From assembly GCA_903842595.1 (NCBI GenBank), contig CAIMMO010000243.1, positions 1 to 57,504 on the forward strand: a stretch of DNA of 57,504 nucleotides, given 5' to 3'. This DNA comes from an uncultured Alphaproteobacteria bacterium. Lineage in GTDB: Bacteria; Pseudomonadota; Alphaproteobacteria; Caulobacterales; Hyphomonadaceae. The notes beneath the pieces are model-generated. The model made no database searches. It was not told where the DNA came from and saw nothing but the letters and a program-made list of their open reading frames with translations. The translations under genes were made by a program, and so were the position numbers. Positions 8,651 through 19,138 of this stretch are shown piece by piece (within the stretch, counting starts at the first letter, position 1; each line of letters starts with the position of its first letter).

Positions 8651-9865
8651 TCAGCCGGTCAGTCCCAGAACAACGATTGCAAGGAAAAACAGGCTCAGGG
8701 CCAGCACGCAGAAGACGAGCAGGAACGCGGTGCGCCAGAGAGCGGAGAACCAGCTGAGACTGTAGGCGCCCTTGATGTGGAAATACATATGCACCGGAAT
8801 GGCCAGGGTGATGACCGACCTCACAGGTTCGAAGATGCCCGCCGCCCACATCGCCGTCAGCGCGCCAACTACGAACAGCAGCGACATGAAGGACAAGGAG
8901 TAGAGAACGACCACGGCGTGATCGAACAGCGTGACGCCGCGTTGCCAGACAAAAAGCAGCCACATGAAGGGCAGCGAGATCGGCACCAGAAGGAAGGAGA
9001 ATTTATAGGCGGTGTTCTGGATCTTGTAGACCGCGAGCTCAGGGTTCTCGAGCTTCTCGAGGATTTTCTTGTCGACAGCCTTGAATCCGGTGTTGACCGT
9101 TATCTCGCCCGCGCGCGCGGCTTGGGCCACCTGGTCATAGAACACATCGAGACCCGAGATCTTCGCCGTATGTGTGACGCCGTCATCGTCCACCGTCACG
9201 GGTGATTCCGCCATCACCCTCTCAAGGGTCGTGATCGTGCGTTCAGCAATGCGCAGGTCGCGAGCCTTGTCGCCTGCCAGTTCTTCTGCATCCTCAACGG
9301 CTTCGCGTGCGGTTTCGCGCGCTGGATCGCCAGCCGGCGTCGTTTCCGGGATGGCTGCCTCTGCCGCACGCGCACCAATCAGAGCAGCATCCGCCTCCGC
9401 CACTTCCGCCTGGAGTTGCGTGATGTTTGTGCGCGCTTCGGCGAGCTCGATAGCGGCTTCCTCTGTGTTGGCGCTGACGACCATGTCGCCCGTGAAGGCG
9501 AACACGAAGAACATCGTGAAGACAGTCAGCAGGAAGATCGCGAGCGGCGAAATGTACTTTGCGCGTTTGCCGTGAATGTAGTCGCGCGTCAGCGTGCCCG
9601 GACGAAACGCCAGAAGCGGCAGGGTGCGCCAGGCGCGGGTATCGAAGTGGATGATGCCGTGGAGAAACTCCTCCACCATATGGCCGAGCGTGCGATGCAG
9701 GTGGGCGGGCTGCCCGCAGTCGGAGCAGAACTTGCTGTCGATGGCTGCGCCGCAATTGGCGCAGGCGCCGCGGATATCATGATCGCCCCGCTTGTCACTG
9801 TCGATAGCGGCGGCGACAAGGCCAGCCGTGACAACCGCGCCGGCGGCTTCCATTTCCCCGCTCAT
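8651..9865 (-). CDS. DUF3667 zinc-ribbon membrane protein with extra helical domain
   Basis: Membrane protein of unknown function. A four-cysteine zinc ribbon (Cys 35, 38, 47, 50) is followed by the DUF3667 core (GIIHFDTRAWRTLPLL and RPGTLTRDYIHGKRAKYISP), a first membrane helix (about 110-128) and several helices in the last third. Between the first helix and the rest is a long acidic helical insert (about 135-270) rich in Ala/Glu that would face the periplasm. At 404 residues it looks longer than simple members of the family. The start ATG overlaps the stop of the upstream DUF817 remnant as ATGA, so the two were once translationally coupled. Its presence between leucine genes does not show a role in that pathway. 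Confidence 0.85.
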   Translation of the reverse strand: MSGEMEAAGAVVTAGLVAAAIDSDKRGDHDIRGACANCGAAIDSKFCSDCGQPAHLHRTLGHMVEEFLHGIIHFDTRAWRTLPLLAFRPGTLTRDYIHGKRAKYISPLAIFLLTVFTMFFVFAFTGDMVVSANTEEAAIELAEARTNITQLQAEVAEADAALIGARAAEAAIPETTPAGDPARETAREAVEDAEELAGDKARDLRIAERTITTLERVMAESPVTVDDDGVTHTAKISGLDVFYDQVAQAARAGEITVNTGFKAVDKKILEKLENPELAVYKIQNTAYKFSFLLVPISLPFMWLLFVWQRGVTLFDHAVVVLYSLSFMSLLFVVGALTAMWAAGIFEPVRSVITLAIPVHMYFHIKGAYSLSWFSALWRTAFLLVFCVLALSLFFLAIVVLGLTG

Positions 9866-10082
9866 GCGTCCGTCCCCTGTAACAAGCGCCGCCCCCGCTG
9901 CACGTCGGCGACCAGCACGAAGCTGATAATCATGAGAAGGCGCGGGCAGCCAAGCTTTTCAATCGATACAGGATGCCACCCCCATTCTGGCTGGGATAGG
10001 TCCACGCCCGGGTGAAAGTGCCGAGGTTCTCGGCCAACCACACGAAGGTGGCGGTAAGGATGAGGCCGACCAGAAGAGGCAT
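9862..10082 (-). pseudogene. Truncated, frameshifted DUF817 fragment
   Basis: Two overlapping minus-strand frames together read as the C-terminal end of a DUF817 membrane protein. From ATG 10082 the first frame gives MPLLVGLILTATFVWLAEN and then GTFTRAWTYPSQN, stopping at 9930. The next frame continues as GWHPVSIEKLG, LLMIISFVLVA and ends at 9862. Restoring one G in the G-run near 9983-9987 joins them. The upstream two thirds of a normal DUF817 gene are missing: an in-frame stop lies a few codons before the ATG. The TGA overlaps the DUF3667 start. I recognise the family from the AENxGTF and WxPVSIxKLG patterns. Confidence 0.65.
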
Positions 10083-10201
10083 GGGGCGCTCGGCGCGGTC
10101 TGATCAGCCGTCAAGGACGCAAGGCCATGCCTAGCGGCAGGCGTGCAGCCAGAGTTCGAGATTGAGGCGTTGCGACATGTCCCCTGCGGTGATCGCCCAG
10201 C
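10083..10201. other. Short gap beside the DUF817 remnant
   Basis: Nothing recognisable. A short minus-strand frame ending at 10131 could be another gene fragment, but it is too short to identify. Confidence 0.4.
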
Positions 10202-10993
10202 CTAGCGTGACCAGCTCGGCTTGCGCTTTTCGAGGAAGGCGGCGAGGCCTTCCCTGCCCTGCTCGCTGACGCGCCGGTGGGCGAGGCGTTTGGCCGTCAT
10301 GCGGCCGAGGCTGGCGTCGATGACTTCGCCTGTAACATCAGCGACGAGCGCCTTGGTGTCGGCGATGGCTGCGGGCGACGCGCCGTAGACAAGGTCGGCG
10401 TAGTGTTCGGCGAGCGTCTCCATCGCCATCTCGTCCTCGACCTCGTGGTTGATCAGGCCGAGCTTTGCGGCGACGTCCGCCTCGAAGCGTTCGCCGGTGA
10501 CGAACAGCGTCCGGGCCCAGCGCGGGCCAATGGCATTGATGATGTAGGGCGAGATCGTTGCCGGGATGATGCCGAGTTTAACTTCGGAGAACGCGAATAT
10601 CGTGCCGCGCTTGGCGATGGCGATGTCGCAGGCAGCGGCCATGCCGCACGCGCCGGCCATCGCTGCGCCGTGCAGGAGCGCGATGGTGACTTGCGGAAGC
10701 TCGAACAGACGGCGGAGCATCTCCGCCATGCCGTAAGCATCTTCCTCGTTTTCACCGGACGAATAGTGCTGGGCAGCCTTCATCCATTCGAGGTCAGCGC
10801 CGGCGGAGAAGACGGGTCCATTGCCGCGCAGAAGGACGAGACGGCATTCATGGTTCTTTGAGAGCATCTCGAAGGCATCCGTGAGTTCCGCGATCACCTC
10901 GGCATTGAGGGCGTTTCGCTTGGCCGGACGGTTAAGCGTGAGGACGGCCGTGCCTTCGGGCGAGACGTCGAGAAGGATGTGCTCGTAAGCCAT
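10202..10993 (-). CDS. liuC: Enoyl-CoA hydratase, probably methylglutaconyl-CoA hydratase
   Basis: Crotonase-family enzyme of 263 residues. It would hydrate 3-methylglutaconyl-CoA to HMG-CoA, the step after methylcrotonyl-CoA carboxylase in leucine degradation. Family landmarks are LNRPAKRNALNAEV, the first oxyanion-hole loop FSAGADLEWMK and the second oxyanion loop HGAAMAGACGMAAACDIAI. It sits between the carboxylase beta and alpha genes on the same strand, which supports this substrate; the sequence alone would allow a general enoyl-CoA hydratase. The gap to the preceding kinase-like gene is about 63 bp. Confidence 0.85.
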   Translation of the reverse strand: MAYEHILLDVSPEGTAVLTLNRPAKRNALNAEVIAELTDAFEMLSKNHECRLVLLRGNGPVFSAGADLEWMKAAQHYSSGENEEDAYGMAEMLRRLFELPQVTIALLHGAAMAGACGMAAACDIAIAKRGTIFAFSEVKLGIIPATISPYIINAIGPRWARTLFVTGERFEADVAAKLGLINHEVEDEMAMETLAEHYADLVYGASPAAIADTKALVADVTGEVIDASLGRMTAKRLAHRRVSEQGREGLAAFLEKRKPSWSR

Positions 10994-11056
10994 GGGGAAG
11001 CTCCTTTGCGCCTGATGTAGACCGGCGAGGCCGTCCCGTCACGTAGCCCGGCAGGG

Positions 11057-11854
11057 CTAGATGCGCTTGACCTCGGTCACATTGCGCTCGGCATCCAGTT
11101 GCATCTCGATGTCGGCGCGGCGGCCGCCGGACATCATGTGGCGCGTGATGCGCTCGAAATGCTGGATGAAGATGGCAATGCGGTGGCGGTCTGCCTGGGA
11201 AAGATCGCGGCCGAGTAGTCCCTCTTCCTGTTCACAGCGCCAGTCGTGGATCACGCCGAAGTCAGGTGCACGCAGATAAATGAAAGCGTCGAAGCGGGCG
11301 AAGGCCAGCGCATAGGGAAGCTTGAGATTCTCGTTGATGGCGCGGCGCCATTTGCCGCGGTCGTCTGCCTTCGCTTCGATATCGTTGATGGCGGTCGCCA
11401 GTTCGGTATCGGACTGCGCCGAGGCGCCGAGGCACCAGCCATCAATCAGGATCAGCTGCGGCCTGCCTTCGTAAGTCGGGCAGCTGGATCGCAGCAGCGG
11501 GTTGTCCGTCACCTTGTCAAAGGCTGGAAGCGGCGTGCGGCTGTCCGGGCCTGTCGCCTGAAGCGCATCGAGCGTGGCGCTGAGAAGATCGAGATCGTGT
11601 GTGCCGGGCGGGCCGCGCGTGGCAAATAGTGGATGTACCGTCGCGGAGAGCATGCGGCGCGATGTGGCGTCGAGATAGACATCGTCGAGCGAGAAATGTG
11701 CTGTGCCGTCATGGAAAGCGGCGTAGGCGCTGACGAGCGTGGTCTTGCCTGACCCCTGCGGGCCCGCGACCCCGACGATGGGGATGCGCCCGCCTGCCCG
11801 CTGCCGCGCGATTGCGACGGACTGGTCGAGCGCGTTGAGTGCGTCGCGGTTCAT
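11057..11854 (-). CDS. D-glycerate 3-kinase-like P-loop kinase
   Basis: The 265-residue product has a P-loop GPQGSGKT at 31-38, the FSLDDVYLDATSRRMLSATV segment, a TRGPPGTHDLDLL loop and LILIDGWCLGA, which together match the D-glycerate 3-kinase / Tda10 / GLYK group. Expected reaction: ATP + D-glycerate to 3-phosphoglycerate; other members have unknown substrates. It starts 15 bp after mccB and precedes liuC on the same strand, so it is cotranscribed with leucine catabolism, although glycerate is not an intermediate of that pathway. Function within the operon is therefore open. Confidence 0.75.
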   Translation of the reverse strand: MNRDALNALDQSVAIARQRAGGRIPIVGVAGPQGSGKTTLVSAYAAFHDGTAHFSLDDVYLDATSRRMLSATVHPLFATRGPPGTHDLDLLSATLDALQATGPDSRTPLPAFDKVTDNPLLRSSCPTYEGRPQLILIDGWCLGASAQSDTELATAINDIEAKADDRGKWRRAINENLKLPYALAFARFDAFIYLRAPDFGVIHDWRCEQEEGLLGRDLSQADRHRIAIFIQHFERITRHMMSGGRRADIEMQLDAERNVTEVKRI

Positions 11855-11869
11855 GGCAATCCTGCCGGG

Positions 11870-13498
<1,629 letters not shown>

Positions 13499-13644
13499 GC
13501 AGTCCTTGTTGATTCCGGGGCATTAATGGCTGCTAGGCCCTCCGTGGCAAGACAAAGCGTCGCCGGGAACCAAACTCAAACCATTCTTTCAGGGTTCTGC
13601 GTTAAGGTAAGGCGGATACGGGCAACAGGACGGCCGGGTCGGCC

Positions 13645-15444
13645 ATGGGTACGAAGACAAAATCGAAGGCTGGCGGAGACGCCCCTTCCATCCTTCCGTC
13701 GCTGCGGACGGTTCCTTTCCTGCGTGACGCGCCGCCGCGCGCTCTGAAAGCCGCAGAGAACGAGACGCGATATTTCGGACTTCCCGGCGGCTGGCAGCTG
13801 TTCGGCCCGGGCGAAGCTTCCGACCAGATCTATTTCGTCCTGTCCGGTTCACTGGGCGCATTCCGGGTCAACCCGTCTGGCGCGATGGAACTGGCAGGCC
13901 ACATCCGCGCTGGCGAGCCCGTCGGTGAGATGTCGATGATCGCGGGCGAGCCGCATGAGCATGCGGTGTACGCACTGCGCGATACCGAACTGCTGTCGAT
14001 GTCGCGGCAGGGGTTCATGCAGCTGGTACGCTCTGACCCGCAGATTCTCGAGCGGCTGACACGCGTGATCATGATCCGCATGCGGCAGGCGCGAAAGAAA
14101 GTGGTCCGGTCCGCCGAGCCGCGCGTCTTCGGGCTGGTCGCCACGTCGCCGACAATAGACCTCAAGCAGCGCGCACGCATGATCGCCAACGACCTGCAGG
14201 CGATGGGCCTGCGCGTCGCCATTGTCGGCGAGGAAGCAGTCGGCATGCCCGCGGCGTATTTCGACGAGCTCGAGACGCGCAACGAGATCGTCATGCTGCT
14301 GTCGAGCCTTGGCGACACGCCATGGTTCAAGATGACCCAGCGCCATTCGGATCGCCTCTGGATGTTCGCGCGCTCGGATGCGCGGCCGTCCATCCCGCTT
14401 CTGCCGGATGACCCCTCGCCTGCCCGGCAGTTCAAGCTTGTCGACCTTGTCCTGCTGCATCATGCCAGCGAACATTCTGCGGCGCGGACGCTGGAATGGA
14501 AGTACGCGTCGGAAGCAGCGCGGGTATTTCACTGGAACGGCATGGACGAGGACGAGTGCCGGAGGCTTGCACGCACGATGGCCGGTAAATCCGTGGGTCT
14601 GGTTCTTTCGGGCGGTGGTGCACGCGCTTACGCCCAGATCGGCGTCATCCGGGCGTTGCGCGAAGCCAATTGCCCGATCGACTTCGTCGGCGGGACATCG
14701 ATGGGCGCGGTCATTGCAGCAACCGTCGCGTGCGGCTGGGATGATGCAGAGATCGACAGACGCATCCGCAAGGCCTTCGTCGATAGCAATCCGCTGTCAG
14801 ACTATCGCCTGCCTGTTGTCGGCCTTGTGAAAGGGCACAAGGTCGATGCACGCCTGAAGGAGCATTTCGGCGACGTGCAGATCGAAGACCTGCCCATTCC
14901 CTATTTCGCGGTCTCCACCAATCTCACACAGGGCTCATTCCAGGTTCATACAGAGGGCCTGCTGCGCGAGGCGCTGCGTGCGACGATCTCGCTGCCGGGC
15001 ATCCTGCCGCCGATCGTGTCTCACAAGCAGGTGCTTGTCGACGGCGCGGTTCTGAACAACTTCCCCGTCGACGTGATGCGCGAGATGCATCGCGGCAGAA
15101 TCGTCGGCGTCGACGTGGCCGTGGCTCCGGAAGGCCTTCTGCCGGATGACTTCATCGACCCGCCGGGCTTCTTCGGATGGACCATGCGCCACGGCTTCAA
15201 GTCGGCGCCGCCGATCGCCAACCTGCTGATGCGCGCAGCCACAGTCAGCATGGACCCGAACAAGCATCGCAACCTGACCGACATCCTGATCGTGCCGCAG
15301 ATGAAGGACATCGAGCTGCGCGACTGGAAGGACTACGAGCCCGCCGTCGAAGCCGGCTACAACGACATGAAGGCCGCCCTCGCCGACGTGAAGGGGCCGC
15401 TTGCGCAGATCATACGCGGCAACGCCGCAGCGAGCGCGGACTAA
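13645..15444 (+). CDS. Cyclic-nucleotide-binding-domain patatin-like phospholipase
   Basis: Neuropathy-target-esterase-type protein of 599 residues. The N-terminal part (about 25-140) is a cNMP-binding-type beta barrel (for example GEPVGEMSMIAGEPH). A middle region (about 160-290) resembles the domain found between these modules in bacterial NTE homologues. The patatin lipase domain has GGGARA at 323-328, the nucleophile Ser352 in GTSMG, and the partner aspartate in DGAVLNNFPV. All catalytic elements are present, so it should be an active lysophospholipase or esterase at the membrane. Whether it binds cAMP or cGMP is not clear. It is convergent with the metallopeptidase gene, overlapping by 4 bp. 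Confidence 0.9.
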   Translation: MGTKTKSKAGGDAPSILPSLRTVPFLRDAPPRALKAAENETRYFGLPGGWQLFGPGEASDQIYFVLSGSLGAFRVNPSGAMELAGHIRAGEPVGEMSMIAGEPHEHAVYALRDTELLSMSRQGFMQLVRSDPQILERLTRVIMIRMRQARKKVVRSAEPRVFGLVATSPTIDLKQRARMIANDLQAMGLRVAIVGEEAVGMPAAYFDELETRNEIVMLLSSLGDTPWFKMTQRHSDRLWMFARSDARPSIPLLPDDPSPARQFKLVDLVLLHHASEHSAARTLEWKYASEAARVFHWNGMDEDECRRLARTMAGKSVGLVLSGGGARAYAQIGVIRALREANCPIDFVGGTSMGAVIAATVACGWDDAEIDRRIRKAFVDSNPLSDYRLPVVGLVKGHKVDARLKEHFGDVQIEDLPIPYFAVSTNLTQGSFQVHTEGLLREALRATISLPGILPPIVSHKQVLVDGAVLNNFPVDVMREMHRGRIVGVDVAVAPEGLLPDDFIDPPGFFGWTMRHGFKSAPPIANLLMRAATVSMDPNKHRNLTDILIVPQMKDIELRDWKDYEPAVEAGYNDMKAALADVKGPLAQIIRGNAAASAD

Positions 15445-17024
15445 TCTTCCTCTTCGCCCTCAACGACCATAGCCGCGCCCGTGATGGCGAAGTCCATTTT
15501 CTGCTTCGCTTTCGCCGAGGCCAGCCACTCCACCGCGTTCTCGGCGAGCTTGCCGCCGTGTGGATTGGCGGCCAGCGGCCGGAGGACGATGACGGCTTCA
15601 TCAAAGCGATTCCGCGCCATCAGGGCATGCGCGGTCGTGGCGACGATCGCGTCGACCTGCGGGGCCAGTTGGTAGGCCTTGATCAGGATTTCTATGAGGT
15701 GATCATCGACGGCGCCTGTCGCGTTCAGGCCGCTTTCGAAATACCGGAACAGTGCTGACGCCCGAGCGTCGTCACGCGCGTGCGAACGGCCAAAGGATTT
15801 CCGTGCGCGCTCGAAGAGCGATACATCGGAGGCGGCGTAAGCGGCCCGGAGGTCGCACAGGCCGCTGACGTGATGCGTTGCCGCGCTGTCGCCATTCACG
15901 GCAAGGATCGCATCGATCTGCTTGCGAGCTTCGGAGAGATCGCCATACCAGGTCTCAACCCAGGCACCCGCGCGCTGGGCGTCGATGTCATCCTTGTTGC
16001 GCCGCGCCTCTTCTTTGACCTGCCCCAATGTGTCCTTGGCCCTCTCTGCCGTCGGCAGACGCTGCAGGTAGACCATCGGCAGGAGCAGGTTGTCATACGA
16101 CGAAGCCAGCCGCGTGGCCTGAATGCCCGGCTCGACGGGCAGGATGCCGTTGATGGGGCCGAACTCGATCGGCTTGCGCTTGTACTCGCGCAGTTCCTTG
16201 TCGAACTGCGCCGGCGTGATGCCAAACGCCGGTTCGAAGGCGGTCAGAACGTTTCCGCCCTCCTGAAGAAGCTTGACGTATCTGTCAAAGCCCGTTGCGC
16301 GTTCCGGGCGCCCCAACATCATGTAATGGGTCGCCAGCCACGACTGCGCATAGAATGCACCTACTTCCTCGCCCGTCATCTTTTCTGGCCGCTCGAGAAA
16401 CTTCTCGATCTCAAGCCAGTCGCCGCGAAGCAGAGAATAGGCGCGGCCCTGCGTGAACTTGCCGACCTCGACGCCGGTCGTGGTGAACTCCACGGTGGAG
16501 AGAAATTCAGCGATCCCCTCGATGTACCAGGCCGGATAGCCTGTGCGATTGTTCGCAAGCACATAGTGGTGCGTGTATTCGTGGAAAAGGATAACGCGCG
16601 CATCGTCGGCGCGGACATTGCGCGGCATATCCCGCTGGCGCGGCTGGTAACGAAGCGATTTCGAAACCGCGACCGTGCCTTCGACGCCGGCAGAGTAATA
16701 CCCCATGACCATCGAGTTCCTGTAGTAGGGCGCGGTCAGATCAAAATCGGGGTTGGTGCGGGTAACGTAGATTGGCAACTTGGCCGGGCTCGGCGACTTG
16801 CGCGGCATGATGCGCGTGATGAGGGCGTGGAAGCCTTCGAGCGCTGCGAGTTCCTCGCGACTGCTTTCCTCGCTCGCCGAGGAGTACATCACGAAGTTCG
16901 CGCTTTCGAGGCGCAGCCAGCGCCCTGCGTTAGGGCCAGCCCACGCTTCTGGCTGGGCAAGCGACATGGCGACGCCTGCGCCCAGCCCCAAAACCGTCAT
17001 AAAGGGTGACCAAATTCCCCTCAC
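15441..17024 (-). CDS. Exported peptidase-MA-type zinc metallopeptidase
   Basis: The protein opens with a signal peptide (about residues 9-28 from GTG 17024, ending near PEAWA). A gluzincin active site is visible: LFHEYTHHYV with the HExxH zinc motif and, about 30 residues on, EGIAEF supplying the third ligand. The C-terminal half is helical and repeat-like, compatible with TPR-type units. Starts at GTG 17024 (527 residues) and ATG 17000 are both possible; I exclude the longer frame because it runs back through holC. Substrate unknown. It follows holC by 16 bp on the same strand. Confidence 0.75.
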   Translation of the reverse strand: MRGIWSPFMTVLGLGAGVAMSLAQPEAWAGPNAGRWLRLESANFVMYSSASEESSREELAALEGFHALITRIMPRKSPSPAKLPIYVTRTNPDFDLTAPYYRNSMVMGYYSAGVEGTVAVSKSLRYQPRQRDMPRNVRADDARVILFHEYTHHYVLANNRTGYPAWYIEGIAEFLSTVEFTTTGVEVGKFTQGRAYSLLRGDWLEIEKFLERPEKMTGEEVGAFYAQSWLATHYMMLGRPERATGFDRYVKLLQEGGNVLTAFEPAFGITPAQFDKELREYKRKPIEFGPINGILPVEPGIQATRLASSYDNLLLPMVYLQRLPTAERAKDTLGQVKEEARRNKDDIDAQRAGAWVETWYGDLSEARKQIDAILAVNGDSAATHHVSGLCDLRAAYAASDVSLFERARKSFGRSHARDDARASALFRYFESGLNATGAVDDHLIEILIKAYQLAPQVDAIVATTAHALMARNRFDEAVIVLRPLAANPHGGKLAENAVEWLASAKAKQKMDFAITGAAMVVEGEEED

Positions 17025-17040
17025 GCGCCGTCCGTAAACT

Positions 17041-17520
17041 TCAGGCTGGACCTGCTGCAGACTCGGGCCGCTTGAATTCCTTCCATCCGCCGCGTTCCTG
17101 CTGGAAGTAGCGAGCCGAGGCGTCCGCATCGAGGGCTGACTTGTATTGCTGGCGCGCCTTTGCACGCGCGTTCTCGTCGCCGCCGTCGAATACGACCATG
17201 ATACGTTCGAACAGCGTGGCGTCTGCATCTGAGCCATCGAGCAGGATGGCCACTTTTGCGCCGTTGGTCGGGGTGGCTTCGGTGGAGAGCAGGACTGGCT
17301 GGTTGGCGGCGTCGGTGCGGGCGCGGCCGTGGGGAATGAAGCTCTCGTCTTTCCACGTCCACAGCGCGCGATTCAGGCGCTCCATGGTTTCCTCATGGCC
17401 GACAATGACGACGCGCCAGCCGCGTTCGAGGCATTTCTCGATCAGCGGTGCGATGGCGGCGTCAACCGAGCCCTGCTCGATGTGGTAGAACCACCACTCG
17501 GCGGAGCCTGGGCCGGGCAT
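17041..17520 (-). CDS. holC: DNA polymerase III chi subunit
   Basis: Chi links the clamp loader, via psi, to single-stranded-DNA-binding protein at the replication fork. The 159-residue protein has the usual FYHIEQG opening, LIEKCLERGWRVVIVG, the LWTWKDESFIPHG stretch typical of HolC, and PVLLSTE. Length is normal. It begins 4 bp after the pepA stop; the pepA-holC order is a common proteobacterial arrangement and supports the call. Confidence 0.92.
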   Translation of the reverse strand: MPGPGSAEWWFYHIEQGSVDAAIAPLIEKCLERGWRVVIVGHEETMERLNRALWTWKDESFIPHGRARTDAANQPVLLSTEATPTNGAKVAILLDGSDADATLFERIMVVFDGGDENARAKARQQYKSALDADASARYFQQERGGWKEFKRPESAAGPA

Positions 17521-17524
17521 CCCG

Positions 17525-19000
17525 CTAGTCCTCGTAGTTGTCGGCGATCAGCCGGTCGAGGATTCGCACGCCCCAGCCAGTGGCCCAGGTCGGCTCCAGC
17601 GGGTTGTCATTGCCCGGCTTCCACGCCGTGCCCGCGATATCGAGGTGCGCCCAGGCGCGACCTTCATCGACGAAACGCTGCAGGAACTGCGCAGCCGTGA
17701 TGGACCCGGCATTGCCCGCATTGCCGATGTTGCGCATGTCCGCAACGTCGCTGTCGATCTGCTTGTCGTAGCCAGCGCCAAGCGGCAGGCGCCAGACAGG
17801 CTCGCCCTCAACCTTTCCCGCAGCAGTGAGCTTAGCAGCCAGATCGTCGTTGTTCGAGAACAGGCCAGCGTGTTCGTTGCCGAGCGATATGATGATCGCG
17901 CCGGTCAGGGTTGCGAGATCGATCATCGCCTTGGGATGAAACTTCTTCTGCGCGTACCACAGCACGTCACACAGTACGAGGCGGCCCTCGGCGTCCGTGT
18001 TCTGGATCTCGATCGTTTTGCCCGCTGCTGCGCGCACGATGTCACCGGGACGCTGGGCGTTGCCGTCAGGCATGTTCTCGACGAGGCCGACAAGCCCCAC
18101 CACATTGGCCTTAGCCTTGCGCTTGGCGATCGAGATCATCGCGCCAGCGACGGCGGCCGAGCCGCCCATATCGCCCTTCATGTCCTGCATGCCGGGGCCG
18201 GGCTTCAGCGAGATGCCGCCCGTATCGAACGTCACGCCCTTGCCGACGAAGGCGACCGGAGCGGACTTCTTGTCCTTCGCGCCCATCCACTTCATCACGA
18301 CCAGGCGTGAGCCGCGCACCGAGCCCTGCCCCACGCCCAGCAGCGATCCCATGCCAAGCTTTGTCATCGCCGCGACGTCGAGCACCTCGATTTCGAGGCC
18401 GAGTTCTGTCAGCTCCTGAATGCGGTCAGCATAGCTTTCCGGGTGCAGCACGTTTGGCGGTTCGCTAACCAGATCGCGCGCGAACTCGACGCCTTCCGCC
18501 TTTGCTGCAAGCGGCGCGTAGTCGGCGCGGGCGCCAGCGGCGCTGTCCGTCACGATCGAGACCGTCGTCAGCGTCGGCTTCTTTTCGGCCTTGAGGTTAA
18601 GGCGGTACTGGTCGAAGCGGTATCCGGCGAGGCGTGCGCCAAGCGCGAGATGCGCTGCAACGCCGCGATCCGGCGCGCCGACGATGGCCAGCGACTTGGC
18701 GCCGCCCAAGAGGACGCGCTTAACAAGTGCAGCTGCGGCCTTCTGCCACCCGAGGTCAGAGGCTGCGGATTTCTTGCCGACGCCCAGAGCGAGCACACGC
18801 GACGCGTCGCTCCATTCCGGAGCGAGGATCTCAACGACCTGACCCGCCCCGCCCTTGAACGATCCGGCAGCAATGGCGCGGCGAATGGCTGATTCCCCCG
18901 GCTTATCGAGGTCAGCGGCGAACTCGACGCCCTTGTCGCCCTCATAGCACAGATAGGCGATGGCATCCCCGGTGGGTTCTGCGGAAAACTTGATCTGCAT
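17525..19000 (-). CDS. pepA: Leucyl aminopeptidase (M17)
   Basis: Cytosolic two-metal aminopeptidase that removes N-terminal residues in peptide turnover. The 491-residue protein carries the full M17 signature: VGKGVTFDTGGISLKPG with metal ligands, MKGDMGGSAAV, and NTDAEGRLVL with the catalytic arginine. The N-terminal macro-like domain is also present. In some bacteria PepA also binds DNA, but nothing here shows that. First gene of the pepA-holC-metallopeptidase unit, divergent from lptF. Confidence 0.95.
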   Translation of the reverse strand: MQIKFSAEPTGDAIAYLCYEGDKGVEFAADLDKPGESAIRRAIAAGSFKGGAGQVVEILAPEWSDASRVLALGVGKKSAASDLGWQKAAAALVKRVLLGGAKSLAIVGAPDRGVAAHLALGARLAGYRFDQYRLNLKAEKKPTLTTVSIVTDSAAGARADYAPLAAKAEGVEFARDLVSEPPNVLHPESYADRIQELTELGLEIEVLDVAAMTKLGMGSLLGVGQGSVRGSRLVVMKWMGAKDKKSAPVAFVGKGVTFDTGGISLKPGPGMQDMKGDMGGSAAVAGAMISIAKRKAKANVVGLVGLVENMPDGNAQRPGDIVRAAAGKTIEIQNTDAEGRLVLCDVLWYAQKKFHPKAMIDLATLTGAIIISLGNEHAGLFSNNDDLAAKLTAAGKVEGEPVWRLPLGAGYDKQIDSDVADMRNIGNAGNAGSITAAQFLQRFVDEGRAWAHLDIAGTAWKPGNDNPLEPTWATGWGVRILDRLIADNYED

Positions 19001-19138
19001 GGGGAAAATCGGTCCTGCCTATTGCCTACACATGGTCATCGACGAACGCCCCGGACGCGGCTAGCACTGAACCGTTCCGCCGTGGCCATTCCACCGAAAG
19101 ATTGGCTCCGACGGGAAGCGCCGGCCCCGGGTTTTCGA

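Noticed and set aside
15780-17009. Plus-strand open frame of 409 codons
   Set aside because: Antisense to the metallopeptidase, which carries the HExxH motif.
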